Positions 18,040-27,523 of a DNA stretch of 64,000 nucleotides are shown in pieces (within the stretch, counting starts at the first letter, position 1; every line of letters begins with the position of its first letter). Source of the DNA: Lysobacter daejeonensis GH1-9 (GTDB lineage Bacteria > Pseudomonadota > Gammaproteobacteria > Xanthomonadales > Xanthomonadaceae); NCBI RefSeq assembly GCF_000768355.1, contig NZ_AVPU01000013.1:1-64000 (forward strand), given 5' to 3'. The translations under genes and the position numbers were made by a program. Under the pieces are notes generated by a model. That model searched no databases, was not told the origin of the DNA, and was given only the letters and a program-made list of their open reading frames with translations.

Positions 18040-19347
18040 TCATGGATCGTGGAAAGCCGCCTCCTCGGGCACGCTTTCCAGGCGGATGCGGTTGGCGAAC
18101 AGCGAGAACGCCAGCATCCCCGCCAGGCCGTTGGCGCGTTCCACCCAGCGAGGCAGCCAGCGCGCCGGCAGCAGCACGCCGGCCTCGAACAGCGGCGCGA
18201 AACGCTGCACGTCCACCAGCGTCATCTTGCCGGCGAACAGCCAGCGCCCCAGGTGCAGTTTCTGTTGGCGCAGCGCCCAGCGGAAGAAAGTGTGCACGTC
18301 CACCAGCCCGCGCAGGTACACGGTGTCCTTGGTGAAGGCATGGCCACCGTGGGTGGGCACGCCGCGGAACACGCGCTGTGCCGAGGCGAAGCTGTCCTCC
18401 GGCGTCTGCCCGGCCGCGAGGAAGTAGTGGAACACCTGCACGAAGTCGGCGCCGTCCAATGCCATCGCCACCGCTTCGATACGCAGGCTGATGCGTTTCA
18501 TGCGGCCGATGTCGATGTTGCCGGTGATCTGCTCGGCAAACGTCGCCAGCCCTTCCTGCGTGGCGGTGATGCGCGGCGACGACAGCGACAGGCTGGGCAG
18601 CACGGTCTGGTGGCGGCCGTTGAGCGCGGTGAGCGAATGCACGAAGGCCTCGTGCTGCAGCAACTGCTGGCGGTCGTAGTCGCGGAAGGCGGCGCCATGG
18701 CGCAGGCGGATGCGGGTGGCGCCGGCGGCAGCCTTGGCGATCAGGTCGGGGTCGAGCACCACCTCAATCATGCGGCCATCGAAGAACTCGTCCAGATCGC
18801 GTTGCAGTTGCAGCTGCAGCGCGGTGGCGGAGATTTCGACGTGTTCGCTCGGCGCCATCAACTCACGGTCGAGCTCGTTGGCGATCTCGATGAAGTGGTG
18901 CGCCGCCTCGCGGGTGGTGGGGCCATTGCCGGGCAAGGCCTCGGCCGGGCCGCCGTACAGCTCCAGCGAGTGGCCGGTGACTTCGTCAGTGCCCAGCGCC
19001 TCCATCATCGCCGCGGCGGTGCACCAACTGCGCGCCGACTCGGCGACGTACTGGCCCAGCGGGTGGGTCTCGTCGGCCTCCTCGGCGATCAGGTCGAGTT
19101 CGTGCCGGGTTTCGGTGAAGTCGCGGCGCGGGTAGTCGATCTGCGGCAGGTAGTGCTGGCCGCGCGCATGCGCATCGAGGAAACGCATTTCCTCGCCGGC
19201 CGGCCAACTGGCCATGGCGAGGATGCGGATGCCCTTGGCGGCCTTGACCAGCCGCGCGTCGAGGGCGGCGTGGTGGTGCACCTCGGGCGGAAAGTGCGTG
19301 GTGTCCACGGTGTGGTTTTCGACCTTTACCGCGCCAGCGTCAAGCAC
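18040..19347 (-). CDS. QEGLA-motif (DUF1704) protein, putative metallopeptidase of the MATCAP superfamily
   Basis: 435 residues from a GTG that directly abuts the rsgA stop (TGA-GTG), so it is almost certainly translated from the rsgA transcript. The HExxxH motif is at H232-E-A-F-V-H237 and the family-defining QEGLA at 264-268; together they form the zinc-peptidase core described for MATCAP/DUF1704 proteins. Bacterial members are annotated as flavohemoglobin-expression-modulating QEGLA proteins; their substrate is unknown. There is no signal peptide. The start could be internal, but the tight junction with rsgA argues for this one. Confidence 0.85.
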   Translation of the reverse strand: MLDAGAVKVENHTVDTTHFPPEVHHHAALDARLVKAAKGIRILAMASWPAGEEMRFLDAHARGQHYLPQIDYPRRDFTETRHELDLIAEEADETHPLGQYVAESARSWCTAAAMMEALGTDEVTGHSLELYGGPAEALPGNGPTTREAAHHFIEIANELDRELMAPSEHVEISATALQLQLQRDLDEFFDGRMIEVVLDPDLIAKAAAGATRIRLRHGAAFRDYDRQQLLQHEAFVHSLTALNGRHQTVLPSLSLSSPRITATQEGLATFAEQITGNIDIGRMKRISLRIEAVAMALDGADFVQVFHYFLAAGQTPEDSFASAQRVFRGVPTHGGHAFTKDTVYLRGLVDVHTFFRWALRQQKLHLGRWLFAGKMTLVDVQRFAPLFEAGVLLPARWLPRWVERANGLAGMLAFSLFANRIRLESVPEEAAFHDP

Positions 19348-20463
19348 TCAGTGACGCCCGTATTTGTCGTCCAGACGCTTGTTGAGCGCTTTGCCCAGCA
19401 CCTTTTCCTCGGCCTTCTGCGCGCGGCGGTTGGCCAGGCGGTTGGCGGCGCCGGCCACTTCGCCGCTGAGCTTGAGGTAGTTGGCGAAGCGCTGGGCATC
19501 CAGCGTGCCGGCGGCAATCGCGGCCTGCACCGCGCAGCCCGGCTCCTTGCCGTGGCGGCAGTCGCGGAACTTGCACTGCTCGGCCAACGCCTCGACGTCG
19601 GCGAAGTTCTCCGCCACGTCCTCTTCGCCGGTGGGCTTGAGCTCGCGCATGCCCGGCGTGTCGATCATGCAGGCGCCCGACGGCAGCGGCAGCAGCGCGC
19701 GGTAGGTGGTGGTGTGGCGGCCACGCGAATCGTGCGCGCGCACCGCACTGGTCTTCATCCGTTCCTCGCCCAGCAGGGTGTTGGTGAGGGTGGACTTGCC
19801 GGCGCCGGACGAGCCGACCAGCACCGCCGTGCGCCCCGGCTGCAACCACGGGGCCAGCTGGGCCACGCTGGCAGGATCCTTGGCGTTGACCGTGCACACG
19901 GCCACGCCCTGCTCGGCCAGCATGGCGCGGGTCGCATCGGCTTCCGGCGCGGTGGACGGGTCGGCCGCGGCCAGGTCGGCCTTGGTCAGCACCACCACCG
20001 GCTCGGCGCCGCCGCGCACCAGCAGCAGGTAGCGCTCGATGCGTCGCGGGTTGAAGTCCAGGTCCAGGCCGCAGACCACGAACACGGTGTCGACGTTGGC
20101 CGCGATCAGCTGTTGGCGGTAGTGCTCGCCGGCGGCGCCGCGCTTGATGCTGGTGCGGCGCGGCAGCAGCGCCACGATCTGCGGCTTGTGGTTGGCCAGG
20201 TCCTGGATCAGCACCCAGTCGCCGACGCCGGCCCGCTGCTCGGGCGGAAAGCGCGGGCGCTGCCATTCGGGCAGGGATTCCACGCCGAAGGTGCACTCGG
20301 GGCCGTCGGCGACCACGTAACCGCTGCGGTGTTGCTCCACCACCCGGGCCGGGCGGGCCTGGGAATGCTGCGCCATCGCCTCGCGCCAGGCCACGGGTTC
20401 CGGCTGGCCGTCGGCGGCCAGGGGCCAGCCGATTGCCTGCAGGGCGGTGGTCTCAGGGCTCAA
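19348..20463 (-). CDS. rsgA: Ribosome small-subunit-dependent GTPase A
   Basis: 371 residues, slightly longer than the usual 300-350. Circularly permuted GTPase order: OB-like N-terminal part, G4 TKAD (VVVLTKADL), G1 GSSGAGKST, G2 region with RGRHTTT, G3 DTPG, then a C-terminal Cys/His zinc site (C..FRDCRHGKEPGC). It assists late 30S subunit maturation in the cytoplasm. The start appears to be TTG at 20463 with no good SD; an upstream eight-codon ATG frame ends in TGA overlapping this TTG. The DUF1704 gene follows without a gap. Confidence 0.93.
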   Translation of the reverse strand: MSPETTALQAIGWPLAADGQPEPVAWREAMAQHSQARPARVVEQHRSGYVVADGPECTFGVESLPEWQRPRFPPEQRAGVGDWVLIQDLANHKPQIVALLPRRTSIKRGAAGEHYRQQLIAANVDTVFVVCGLDLDFNPRRIERYLLLVRGGAEPVVVLTKADLAAADPSTAPEADATRAMLAEQGVAVCTVNAKDPASVAQLAPWLQPGRTAVLVGSSGAGKSTLTNTLLGEERMKTSAVRAHDSRGRHTTTYRALLPLPSGACMIDTPGMRELKPTGEEDVAENFADVEALAEQCKFRDCRHGKEPGCAVQAAIAAGTLDAQRFANYLKLSGEVAGAANRLANRRAQKAEEKVLGKALNKRLDDKYGRH

Positions 20464-20486
20464 GCGGTGCGGGCGTGGGTGGTCAT
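20463..20486 (-). CDS. Possible 8-codon leader peptide overlapping the rsgA start
   Basis: ATG at 20486 begins MTTHARTA and stops at a TGA that overlaps the TTG start of rsgA (TTGA, with the TTG at 20463-20461). A TAGAAT element (20493-20498, minus strand) ends only 6 bp before this ATG, so the transcript could start at or next to the A of ATG and be leaderless. It may feed ribosomes to the TTG by termination-reinitiation. It is in a different frame from rsgA. An alternative is that a sequencing indel hides a longer rsgA N-terminus. Confidence 0.3.
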
Positions 20487-20656
20487 GGCGCGATTCTAGA
20501 CCAGCGGCGGGGTCGCCGCCGTGGCCGAGGGCGCCCTGCCTCCCCCTGAACCATCACGAACAATGCGCCCTTCACGGCAAATTCTGCCGTAAAGGTCCGC
20601 AAATTCGAAAAATTTTCGGCTAATCTGCACCTCCCACCTCACGCGCCCACCCTGCA

Positions 20657-21910
20657 ATGTCCCCGCCCAGCCTGAAGACCCGCGACCGCCTCTCCGAAGT
20701 CCGTTACGAAATCCGCGGAGAGCTGGCCCGGCGAGCCCGGGAGCTGGAGGGCCAGGGACGCAAGCAGATCAAGCTCAACATCGGCAACCCGGGTGCATTC
20801 GGGTTCCGCGCGCCGGAACACCTGCAGCGCGCCATCGCCGACCAGATCGCCCGCACCGACCCGTACACGCACCAGCAGGGCCTGCCGGCCGCGCGCGAGG
20901 CCGTGGCCCGCTTCTACAAGGAGCGCGGCACGCCCAATGCCTCGCCGGAGCGCGTGTTCGTCGGCAACGGCGTCAGCGAGCTGATCGACCTGTCGCTGCG
21001 CGCGCTGCTCAACCCCGGCGACGAGGTGCTGCTGCCTTCGCCCGACTACCCGCTGTGGAGCGCCGCGACCATCCTCAACGACGGCCGCCCGGTGTACTAC
21101 AGCTGCCTGCCGGAGAACGGCTTCCTGCCCGACCCGGAGGAGATCGAGTCGCTGGTGTCCTCGCGCACCCGCGCGATCGTGCTGATCAACCCCAACAACC
21201 CCACCGGCGCGGTGTACCCGCGCGAGCTGCTGCAGAAGATCGTCGCCGTCGCGGCCCGGCACGGCCTGCTGATCATGGCCGACGAGATCTACGACTCCAT
21301 CACCTACGACGGGGCGAAGTTCGAGCCGATCGCGCCACTCGCGGGCGAGATTCCGTGCCTGTCGTTCGGCGGCCTGTCGAAGGTGCACCGCGCCTGCGGC
21401 TGGCGCGTGGGTTGGGCGGTGCTGTCCGGCGACCCGCTGGCCAGCGGCGACTACCACCACGCCATGGACCTGCTGGGCGCGCTGCGCCTGTGCGCCAACG
21501 TGCCCGGCCAGTTCGCCATCGAGGCGGCGCTGCACGGCGAGGACACCATAACCCCGCTGTGCGAGCCGGGTGGCCGCCTGTACGAGGCGCGCCGCGCGGT
21601 GGTCGAGGCGGTGGCCGCCAGCAAGCACCTCACCCTGGTCGAACCGGCGGGCGCGCTGTACGCGTTCCCGGGCGTGGTCGGCCCGGCGGCACAGGGCTTT
21701 GACGACCACCAGTTCGCGCTGGAACTGCTGGAAACCGAGGACGTGCTGGTGGTGCCGGGCTCCAGCTTCAACGTGCCCTACCGCAACCATTTCCGCGTGA
21801 CCCTGCTGCCGGAACCGGCCGACGTGCGCGAGGTGTTCACCCGCATCGAGCGCGTGCTTGACCGCCACGCCGAGCGGGCCCAGACCGGGGAGTTGCGCGC
21901 GATCGCGTGA
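20657..21910 (+). CDS. alaA: Pyridoxal-phosphate aminotransferase, AlaA (YfbQ)-like
   Basis: 417 residues, fold type I, class I/II. Substrate-binding start NIGNPGAFGFRAPEHL, N180-NPTGAVY, D209-E-I-Y212 and the PLP lysine K242 in GGLSKVHRACGWRVGW. The NPGAFGF and DPYTHQQGLPAAREAVA patterns match the alanine transaminase AlaA group, which interconverts pyruvate/glutamate and alanine/2-oxoglutarate in the cytoplasm. It is divergent from rsgA; the 193-bp gap (20464-20656) has a short AT-rich dyad CGAAAAATTTTCG at 20606-20618 but no defined operator. AlaC or another class I enzyme is the main alternative. Confidence 0.85.
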   Translation: MSPPSLKTRDRLSEVRYEIRGELARRARELEGQGRKQIKLNIGNPGAFGFRAPEHLQRAIADQIARTDPYTHQQGLPAAREAVARFYKERGTPNASPERVFVGNGVSELIDLSLRALLNPGDEVLLPSPDYPLWSAATILNDGRPVYYSCLPENGFLPDPEEIESLVSSRTRAIVLINPNNPTGAVYPRELLQKIVAVAARHGLLIMADEIYDSITYDGAKFEPIAPLAGEIPCLSFGGLSKVHRACGWRVGWAVLSGDPLASGDYHHAMDLLGALRLCANVPGQFAIEAALHGEDTITPLCEPGGRLYEARRAVVEAVAASKHLTLVEPAGALYAFPGVVGPAAQGFDDHQFALELLETEDVLVVPGSSFNVPYRNHFRVTLLPEPADVREVFTRIERVLDRHAERAQTGELRAIA

Positions 21911-22017
21911 GGCGCACCGGCGGCTGAGCCGTGCGGGTGCGCGTCGCCTCGTTCCCGCGCGGCACACCCACGCCGCGGGCGGCTACCATCACCCCATCGC
22001 CCTCGCCCGAGCCCCGC

Positions 22018-22650
22018 ATGGCCACCGACCCGAATGCCCTGACCTACCTCGCCCTGGGCGACAGCTACACCATCGGCGAGGGCGTGGCCCCCGGCGACCG
22101 TTGGCCGGTGCGCCTGACCCTGGCCCTGCGTGAGGAAGGCGTGCCGCTGGAGTTCCCGCGCACCATCGCCGCCACCGGCTGGACCACCGACGAGCTGATG
22201 ACCGCGATGGACCTGGCGCAACCGCCGCTGGGCGAATACGACTTCGTCAGCCTGCTGATCGGCGTCAACAACCAGTACCGCGACCGCAGTTGCGCCGACT
22301 ACGCCGGCGAATTCGCCGAGGTGCTGGAGCGCGCGGTGCGGCATGCGCGCGGCCGCGCCGATCGCGTGCTGGTGCTGTCGATCCCGGACTGGGGCGTGAC
22401 CCCGTTCGCCGCCGACCAGGGCCGCGACTGCGCCCGTGTCGCCTGCGAACTGGACGACTACAACGCCGCCGCGCGCGCGGCCTGCGAAGCGCGGGGCGTG
22501 GCCTTCGTCGACATCACCGACATCAACCGCCAGCGCGGCGCCGAAGCGGGCATGCTGGCCGACGATGGCCTGCATCCGTCGGCGGCGATGTACGCCGAAT
22601 GGGCGGCGCTGGCGCTACCGGCTGCCAGGAGCCTGCTGGCCAAGCGCTGA
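22018..22650 (+). CDS. SGNH/GDSL-family hydrolase
   Basis: 210 residues from ATG 22018; an upstream in-frame start would add 29 Pro/Arg-rich residues that do not belong to the fold. Block I is LGDSYTIGEG with nucleophile S16, block III is IGVNNQYR (N84), and block V is D183-G-L-H186. This makes a complete Ser-Asp-His catalytic set for an esterase/acyl hydrolase. There is no signal peptide, so it is probably cytoplasmic. Substrate unknown. It is convergent with the deacetylase gene, 43 bp apart. Confidence 0.87.
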   Translation: MATDPNALTYLALGDSYTIGEGVAPGDRWPVRLTLALREEGVPLEFPRTIAATGWTTDELMTAMDLAQPPLGEYDFVSLLIGVNNQYRDRSCADYAGEFAEVLERAVRHARGRADRVLVLSIPDWGVTPFAADQGRDCARVACELDDYNAAARAACEARGVAFVDITDINRQRGAEAGMLADDGLHPSAAMYAEWAALALPAARSLLAKR

Positions 22651-22693
22651 GCGGGGCGCGCCCCGTTTCGCGGCATCCCGCAATCCGCGTGAG

Positions 22694-23467
22694 TTACGCG
22701 GGCAACACCGTGCGATAGCCCTGGGCGTCCAGCCGCTGCAACAACAGCGCCAGCATGGCGACGTTGTGGCCGTGCGGCGCACCCTCGTGCATCAACACGA
22801 TCGCACCGGGGGCGAGGTCGCGCTCGATCCGCGCCACCACCCGTTCGGGGTCGGCGGCCACGCCGTCGTAGCCACGCGCGCTCCATGCCACGCGGGTCAG
22901 CCCGTGCGGCTTCAACGCCGCGGAGACGAACGGGTTGGCCATGCCCACCACCGCGCGGAACCAGCGCGGCGGCCGTCCGGTGAGGTCGGTGAGGGCACGT
23001 TGGCAGCGATCCACCTCGTGGCGCATTCGCACCGGGCCCAACGCCCAGAACCACGCGGCCGGGTGGCCCATGCTGTGGTTGCCGATGCCGTGGCCGCGGC
23101 GGACGATCTCGCGCACCAGCGCCGGCTGCTTCACCGCGCGCGCGCCGACCAGGAAGAACGTGGCCTTGGCCCCGTGGGCATCCAACAGGTCCAGCATCGC
23201 CGGGGTGTCGGCCGAAGGGCCGTCGTCGATGGTCAGCCAGACCTCGCGCTCGCGCGTGGGCAGGCGCGTCAGCACCGGGCCCAGCACGCGCGAGCCGGGC
23301 CGGAAGGTGCCCCACAGCAGCAGGCCGTGGCTGAGCAGCCACACCGGCAGCATCGCCAGCCAGCCGGCGGACCACCACACCGCCAACAGCAACACCTGCG
23401 AGCCCCCGAACCACAACAGCCACAGGTGCGGGAATACGGGCGGACGGCGGACGGAGGCGGCTGACAT
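22694..23467 (-). CDS. Membrane-anchored polysaccharide deacetylase (NodB-like)
   Basis: 257 residues. Two hydrophobic segments (about 12-33 and 37-53) anchor the protein. The NodB domain (about 75-250) has TIDDGP with D81/D82, the metal-binding H131 and H135 in GNHSMGHP, WFRAVVGMANP and, near the end, GAIVLMHEG. It removes N- or O-acetyl groups from a glycan, probably in the periplasm or envelope; which glycan is unknown. It is divergent from the glutaredoxin gene. Confidence 0.88.
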   Translation of the reverse strand: MSAASVRRPPVFPHLWLLWFGGSQVLLLAVWWSAGWLAMLPVWLLSHGLLLWGTFRPGSRVLGPVLTRLPTREREVWLTIDDGPSADTPAMLDLLDAHGAKATFFLVGARAVKQPALVREIVRRGHGIGNHSMGHPAAWFWALGPVRMRHEVDRCQRALTDLTGRPPRWFRAVVGMANPFVSAALKPHGLTRVAWSARGYDGVAADPERVVARIERDLAPGAIVLMHEGAPHGHNVAMLALLLQRLDAQGYRTVLPA

Positions 23468-23541
23468 GGGTCAAATGATCGCATGCGGGTTCAGCGTCCC
23501 TGTAGCGACGTGGGGCGTAAAATGAAGCATTCCCCCGCCTG

Positions 23542-24483
23542 ATGGATCCCGCCATGTCGCTCGACCCCGCCCTGCGCGCCCGCATCGAATCGCTGCTGGC
23601 CGCCAACAACATCGTCCTGTTCATGAAGGGCGAGCCCAGCGCTCCGCAGTGTGGGTTCTCCGCCAAGGCGGTGGGCGCGCTCTCGGCCGTCGGCGTGGAC
23701 TACGCGCACGTCAACGTGCTGGCCGACGCGGAGATCCGCGAGGGCATCAAGGTCTTTGGTGAGTGGCCGACGATCCCGCAGCTGTACATCGGCGGCGAGC
23801 TGGTGGGCGGCAGCGACATCATCGAGCAGATGGTCAACTCCGGCGAGCTGTACACCGTGCTGGGCCTGTCCCAGCCCGACCGCACCCCGCCCAGCATCAC
23901 CATCACCCCGGCCGCTGCGCAGATGCTGCGCGAGGCGGTGGCCAACGCCGGCGAAGGCTATGCCCTGCAGGTGGAGGTTGACCCGCGCTTCAACGCCCGC
24001 CTGCAGCTGGCCCCGAAGGACACCAACGCCATCGCGGTGGAGCAGGACGGCGTCCGCGCCCAGTTCGACCTGGCCAGCGCGCGCCGCGCCGAAGGCCTGA
24101 CCATCGACTGGGTGGATGACGCGCGTGGCCGCGGCCTGGTGATCGAGAACCCCAACGCGCCGGCCAAGGTGCGCGAGCTGTCGCCCGCCGAGACAGCGGC
24201 GCAGGTCGCCGACGGCACGCTGACCCTGGTGGACGTGCGTCCGTTCGACGAGCGGATGATGGCTTCGGTGCGCGAGCCGTTCTCATCGTTCGACGATGGC
24301 GGCATGGCCGCGCTGGAAGCGCTGCCGAAGGACACGCCGTTGGCGTTCCTGTGCCACCACGGCGGTCGCAGCCAGCAGGCGGCGGAGCACTTCCGTGGCC
24401 TGGGCTTCACCCGCCTGTTCAACGTCACCGGCGGCATCGACGCCTGGGCGACCGAGGTCGACCCGAGCATCGGCCGTTACTGA
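23542..24483 (+). CDS. Three-domain redox protein: monothiol glutaredoxin (CGFS), HesB-like domain, rhodanese
   Basis: 313 residues. Residues 1-110 form a Grx4/GrxD-type monothiol glutaredoxin with C37-G-F-S40 and EWPTIPQLYIGGELVGGSDI. Residues about 116-210 resemble an A-type Fe-S carrier (ITITPAAAQMLREAV...) but contain no Cys, so the usual C...CxC ligands are missing. Residues about 212-313 form a rhodanese domain with active-site C271 in LCHHGGRSQQAA and NVTGGIDAW. The glutaredoxin domain should bind a glutathione-ligated [2Fe-2S] cluster. The fusion suggests sulfur handling linked to Fe-S delivery in the cytoplasm. The start could also be ATG 23554. Confidence 0.9.
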   Translation: MDPAMSLDPALRARIESLLAANNIVLFMKGEPSAPQCGFSAKAVGALSAVGVDYAHVNVLADAEIREGIKVFGEWPTIPQLYIGGELVGGSDIIEQMVNSGELYTVLGLSQPDRTPPSITITPAAAQMLREAVANAGEGYALQVEVDPRFNARLQLAPKDTNAIAVEQDGVRAQFDLASARRAEGLTIDWVDDARGRGLVIENPNAPAKVRELSPAETAAQVADGTLTLVDVRPFDERMMASVREPFSSFDDGGMAALEALPKDTPLAFLCHHGGRSQQAAEHFRGLGFTRLFNVTGGIDAWATEVDPSIGRY

Positions 24484-24499
24484 TGGCTGCGCGGGCCGG

Positions 24500-25084
24500 C
24501 TAGGCCGTGCCCGCTTCCGCTTCCAGCTCCTCCGGCTCGGCCTCGCCGAGCTGGGTTTCCAGTTCGGCAGCCCACTGCAGGGTCAGGCTCTCCAGCGTGA
24601 CCGCGTGGATCAGCGGGCGGATCGCCCCACCGCCGTAGGACTGTGCGATGAAGCGCGCGTGCCGCTCGCGGAAGGCGAGCCACGCGCGGTGCGCCTCGTC
24701 GAAGGCGGCCAGGTCGCCGCCGCCCAACTGCGGGCGCAACTGTGCAATTGCCACCGCCAATCGTGATTCGGCTGCAGCCACGCCCGATTCCGCCTGGCGG
24801 TTGATCGCCGCCACTTCCTCGCCATGGCGGGCCACCACCTCGGCCTGGGTGAAATAACGGTCGGCGATGCGCGCGGCCGTCTCGGCCTGGCCCAACAGGT
24901 GCTGCTCGAAGCGGCGCAGGGCCTCCAGGTCGAGGTTGGCGTTCTCCAGCCCCAGCTTGAGCGACAGCAGCTTCTGGTGGCGATCGATGGCCTCGGCGGC
25001 GCCGCGCCGTTCCACGCGCCGCTGCACGAAATAGAACACCCAGGTCAGCGCCGCGCCCAGCAGCAGGTAGATGGCCTTGTCCAT
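24500..25084 (-). CDS. Membrane-anchored protein with LprI/DUF1311-like C-terminal region
   Basis: 194 residues from the ATG at 25084, preceded by SD GGAGGAG. One N-terminal transmembrane helix (about 4-20), a basic cytoplasmic-type stretch, a long helical middle (about 45-115) and a C-terminal region with AFDEAHRAWLAFRERHARFI, GGAIRPLIHAVTLESLTLQ and WAAELE. The latter fits the DUF1311/lysozyme-inhibitor LprI-like helical pattern, but the usual Cys pair is absent. Convergent with the Grx gene, 16 bp apart. Function unknown. Confidence 0.7.
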   Translation of the reverse strand: MDKAIYLLLGAALTWVFYFVQRRVERRGAAEAIDRHQKLLSLKLGLENANLDLEALRRFEQHLLGQAETAARIADRYFTQAEVVARHGEEVAAINRQAESGVAAAESRLAVAIAQLRPQLGGGDLAAFDEAHRAWLAFRERHARFIAQSYGGGAIRPLIHAVTLESLTLQWAAELETQLGEAEPEELEAEAGTA

Positions 25085-25154
25085 GGTCTTCTCCTCCCCA
25101 ATCAACGGCACCCAGTGTGCCGCGAGAGCGTCGCAGGCACTGCGATGGCGGCCG

Positions 25155-25931
25155 CTACTCGTCGAAGCGCAGGTGCCGCACCGACTTGCCGTTGCGGCGG
25201 ATCAGCTTCAGCGCCTCGATCCCCACCTGGATGTGGTTCTCCACGTACTCCGCGCTGACCTTGGCATCGCTGGCCTCGGTCTTCACCCCTTCCGGGATCA
25301 TCGGCTGGTCGGACACCAGCAGCAGCGCGCCGCAGGGGATCCGGTTGGCGAAGCCGGCGGCGAACACGGTGGCGGTCTCCATGTCGATGGCCATGCAGCG
25401 CATCGCCCGCAGCCGCTCCTTGAACGCCTCGTCGTGCTCCCACACGCGGCGGTTGGTGGTGTACACCGTGCCGGTCCAGTAGTCGTGACCCAGGTCGCGG
25501 ATCATGGTGGACACGGCGCGCTGCAGCGCGAACGCGGGCAGCGCGGGCACCTGCGCGGGCAGGTAGTCGTCGCTGGTGCCCTCGCCGCGGATCGCCGCGA
25601 TCGGCAGCACCAGGTCGCCCAGCTGGTTCTTGCGCTTGAGCCCGCCGCACTTGCCCAGGAACAGCACCGCCTTGGGGCTGATCGCCGACAGCAAGTCCAT
25701 CATCGTGGCCGCGTTGGGGCTGCCCATGCCGAAGTTGATCATGGTGATGCCGTCGGCGGTGGCGCTGGGCATCGGGCGGTCCAGGCCCACCACCTCGGCA
25801 CCGGTGAGCCGGGCGAAGTGGTGCAGATAGCCGCCGAAATTGGTGAGCAGGACGTGCTCGCCAAAGCCGTCGAGGGGCACGCCGGTGTAGCGCGGCAGCC
25901 AGTTGTCGACGATCTCGTTCTTGCTCTTCAT
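25155..25931 (-). CDS. amn: AMP nucleosidase, short form
   Basis: 258 residues from ATG 25931 (SD GAGGAAAG). It corresponds to the catalytic nucleoside-phosphorylase-fold domain and lacks the N-terminal regulatory domain of the 484-residue E. coli enzyme. Visible signatures: MINFGMGSPNAATMMDLLS, VLFLGKCGGLK and MRCMAIDMETATVFAAGF with the catalytic-type MET, then LLLVSDQPMIPEGVKT. It cleaves AMP to adenine and ribose 5-phosphate in the cytoplasm. Four ACGAG units lie directly upstream of the SD. MTA/SAH-type nucleosidase is a less likely alternative. Confidence 0.85.
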   Translation of the reverse strand: MKSKNEIVDNWLPRYTGVPLDGFGEHVLLTNFGGYLHHFARLTGAEVVGLDRPMPSATADGITMINFGMGSPNAATMMDLLSAISPKAVLFLGKCGGLKRKNQLGDLVLPIAAIRGEGTSDDYLPAQVPALPAFALQRAVSTMIRDLGHDYWTGTVYTTNRRVWEHDEAFKERLRAMRCMAIDMETATVFAAGFANRIPCGALLLVSDQPMIPEGVKTEASDAKVSAEYVENHIQVGIEALKLIRRNGKSVRHLRFDE

Positions 25932-25937
25932 TCTTTC

Positions 25938-25957
25938 CTCGTCTCGTCTCGTCTCGT
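25938..25957 (-). repeat. Four perfect ACGAG pentamers touching the amn ribosome-binding site
   Basis: CTCGT x4 on the plus strand (ACGAG x4 on the sense strand), the last unit overlapping the SD GAGGAAAG 5-10 bp before the ATG. Copy-number change would move upstream elements relative to the SD by 5 bp. Could simply be chance in a short leader. Confidence 0.6.
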
Positions 25958-26086
25958 CGTGCTTTGCGCATTCTGTCACCGGCCATGACGATCGTCATGG
26001 TTGGCAGGGCGCCACCCGCCCGCTAGGGTGCGGAACGGGTCCGCGGTTCGCGTGGGCCCGCGTCTGATCCAGGGGGATTCCGCACC

Positions 26087-27519
<1,433 letters not shown>

Positions 27520-27523
<4 letters not shown>

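Noticed and set aside
19348-20463. Frameshifted rsgA
   Set aside because: All GTPase motifs and the zinc site are in one frame; only the extreme N-terminus is uncertain, which is recorded as a separate finding.
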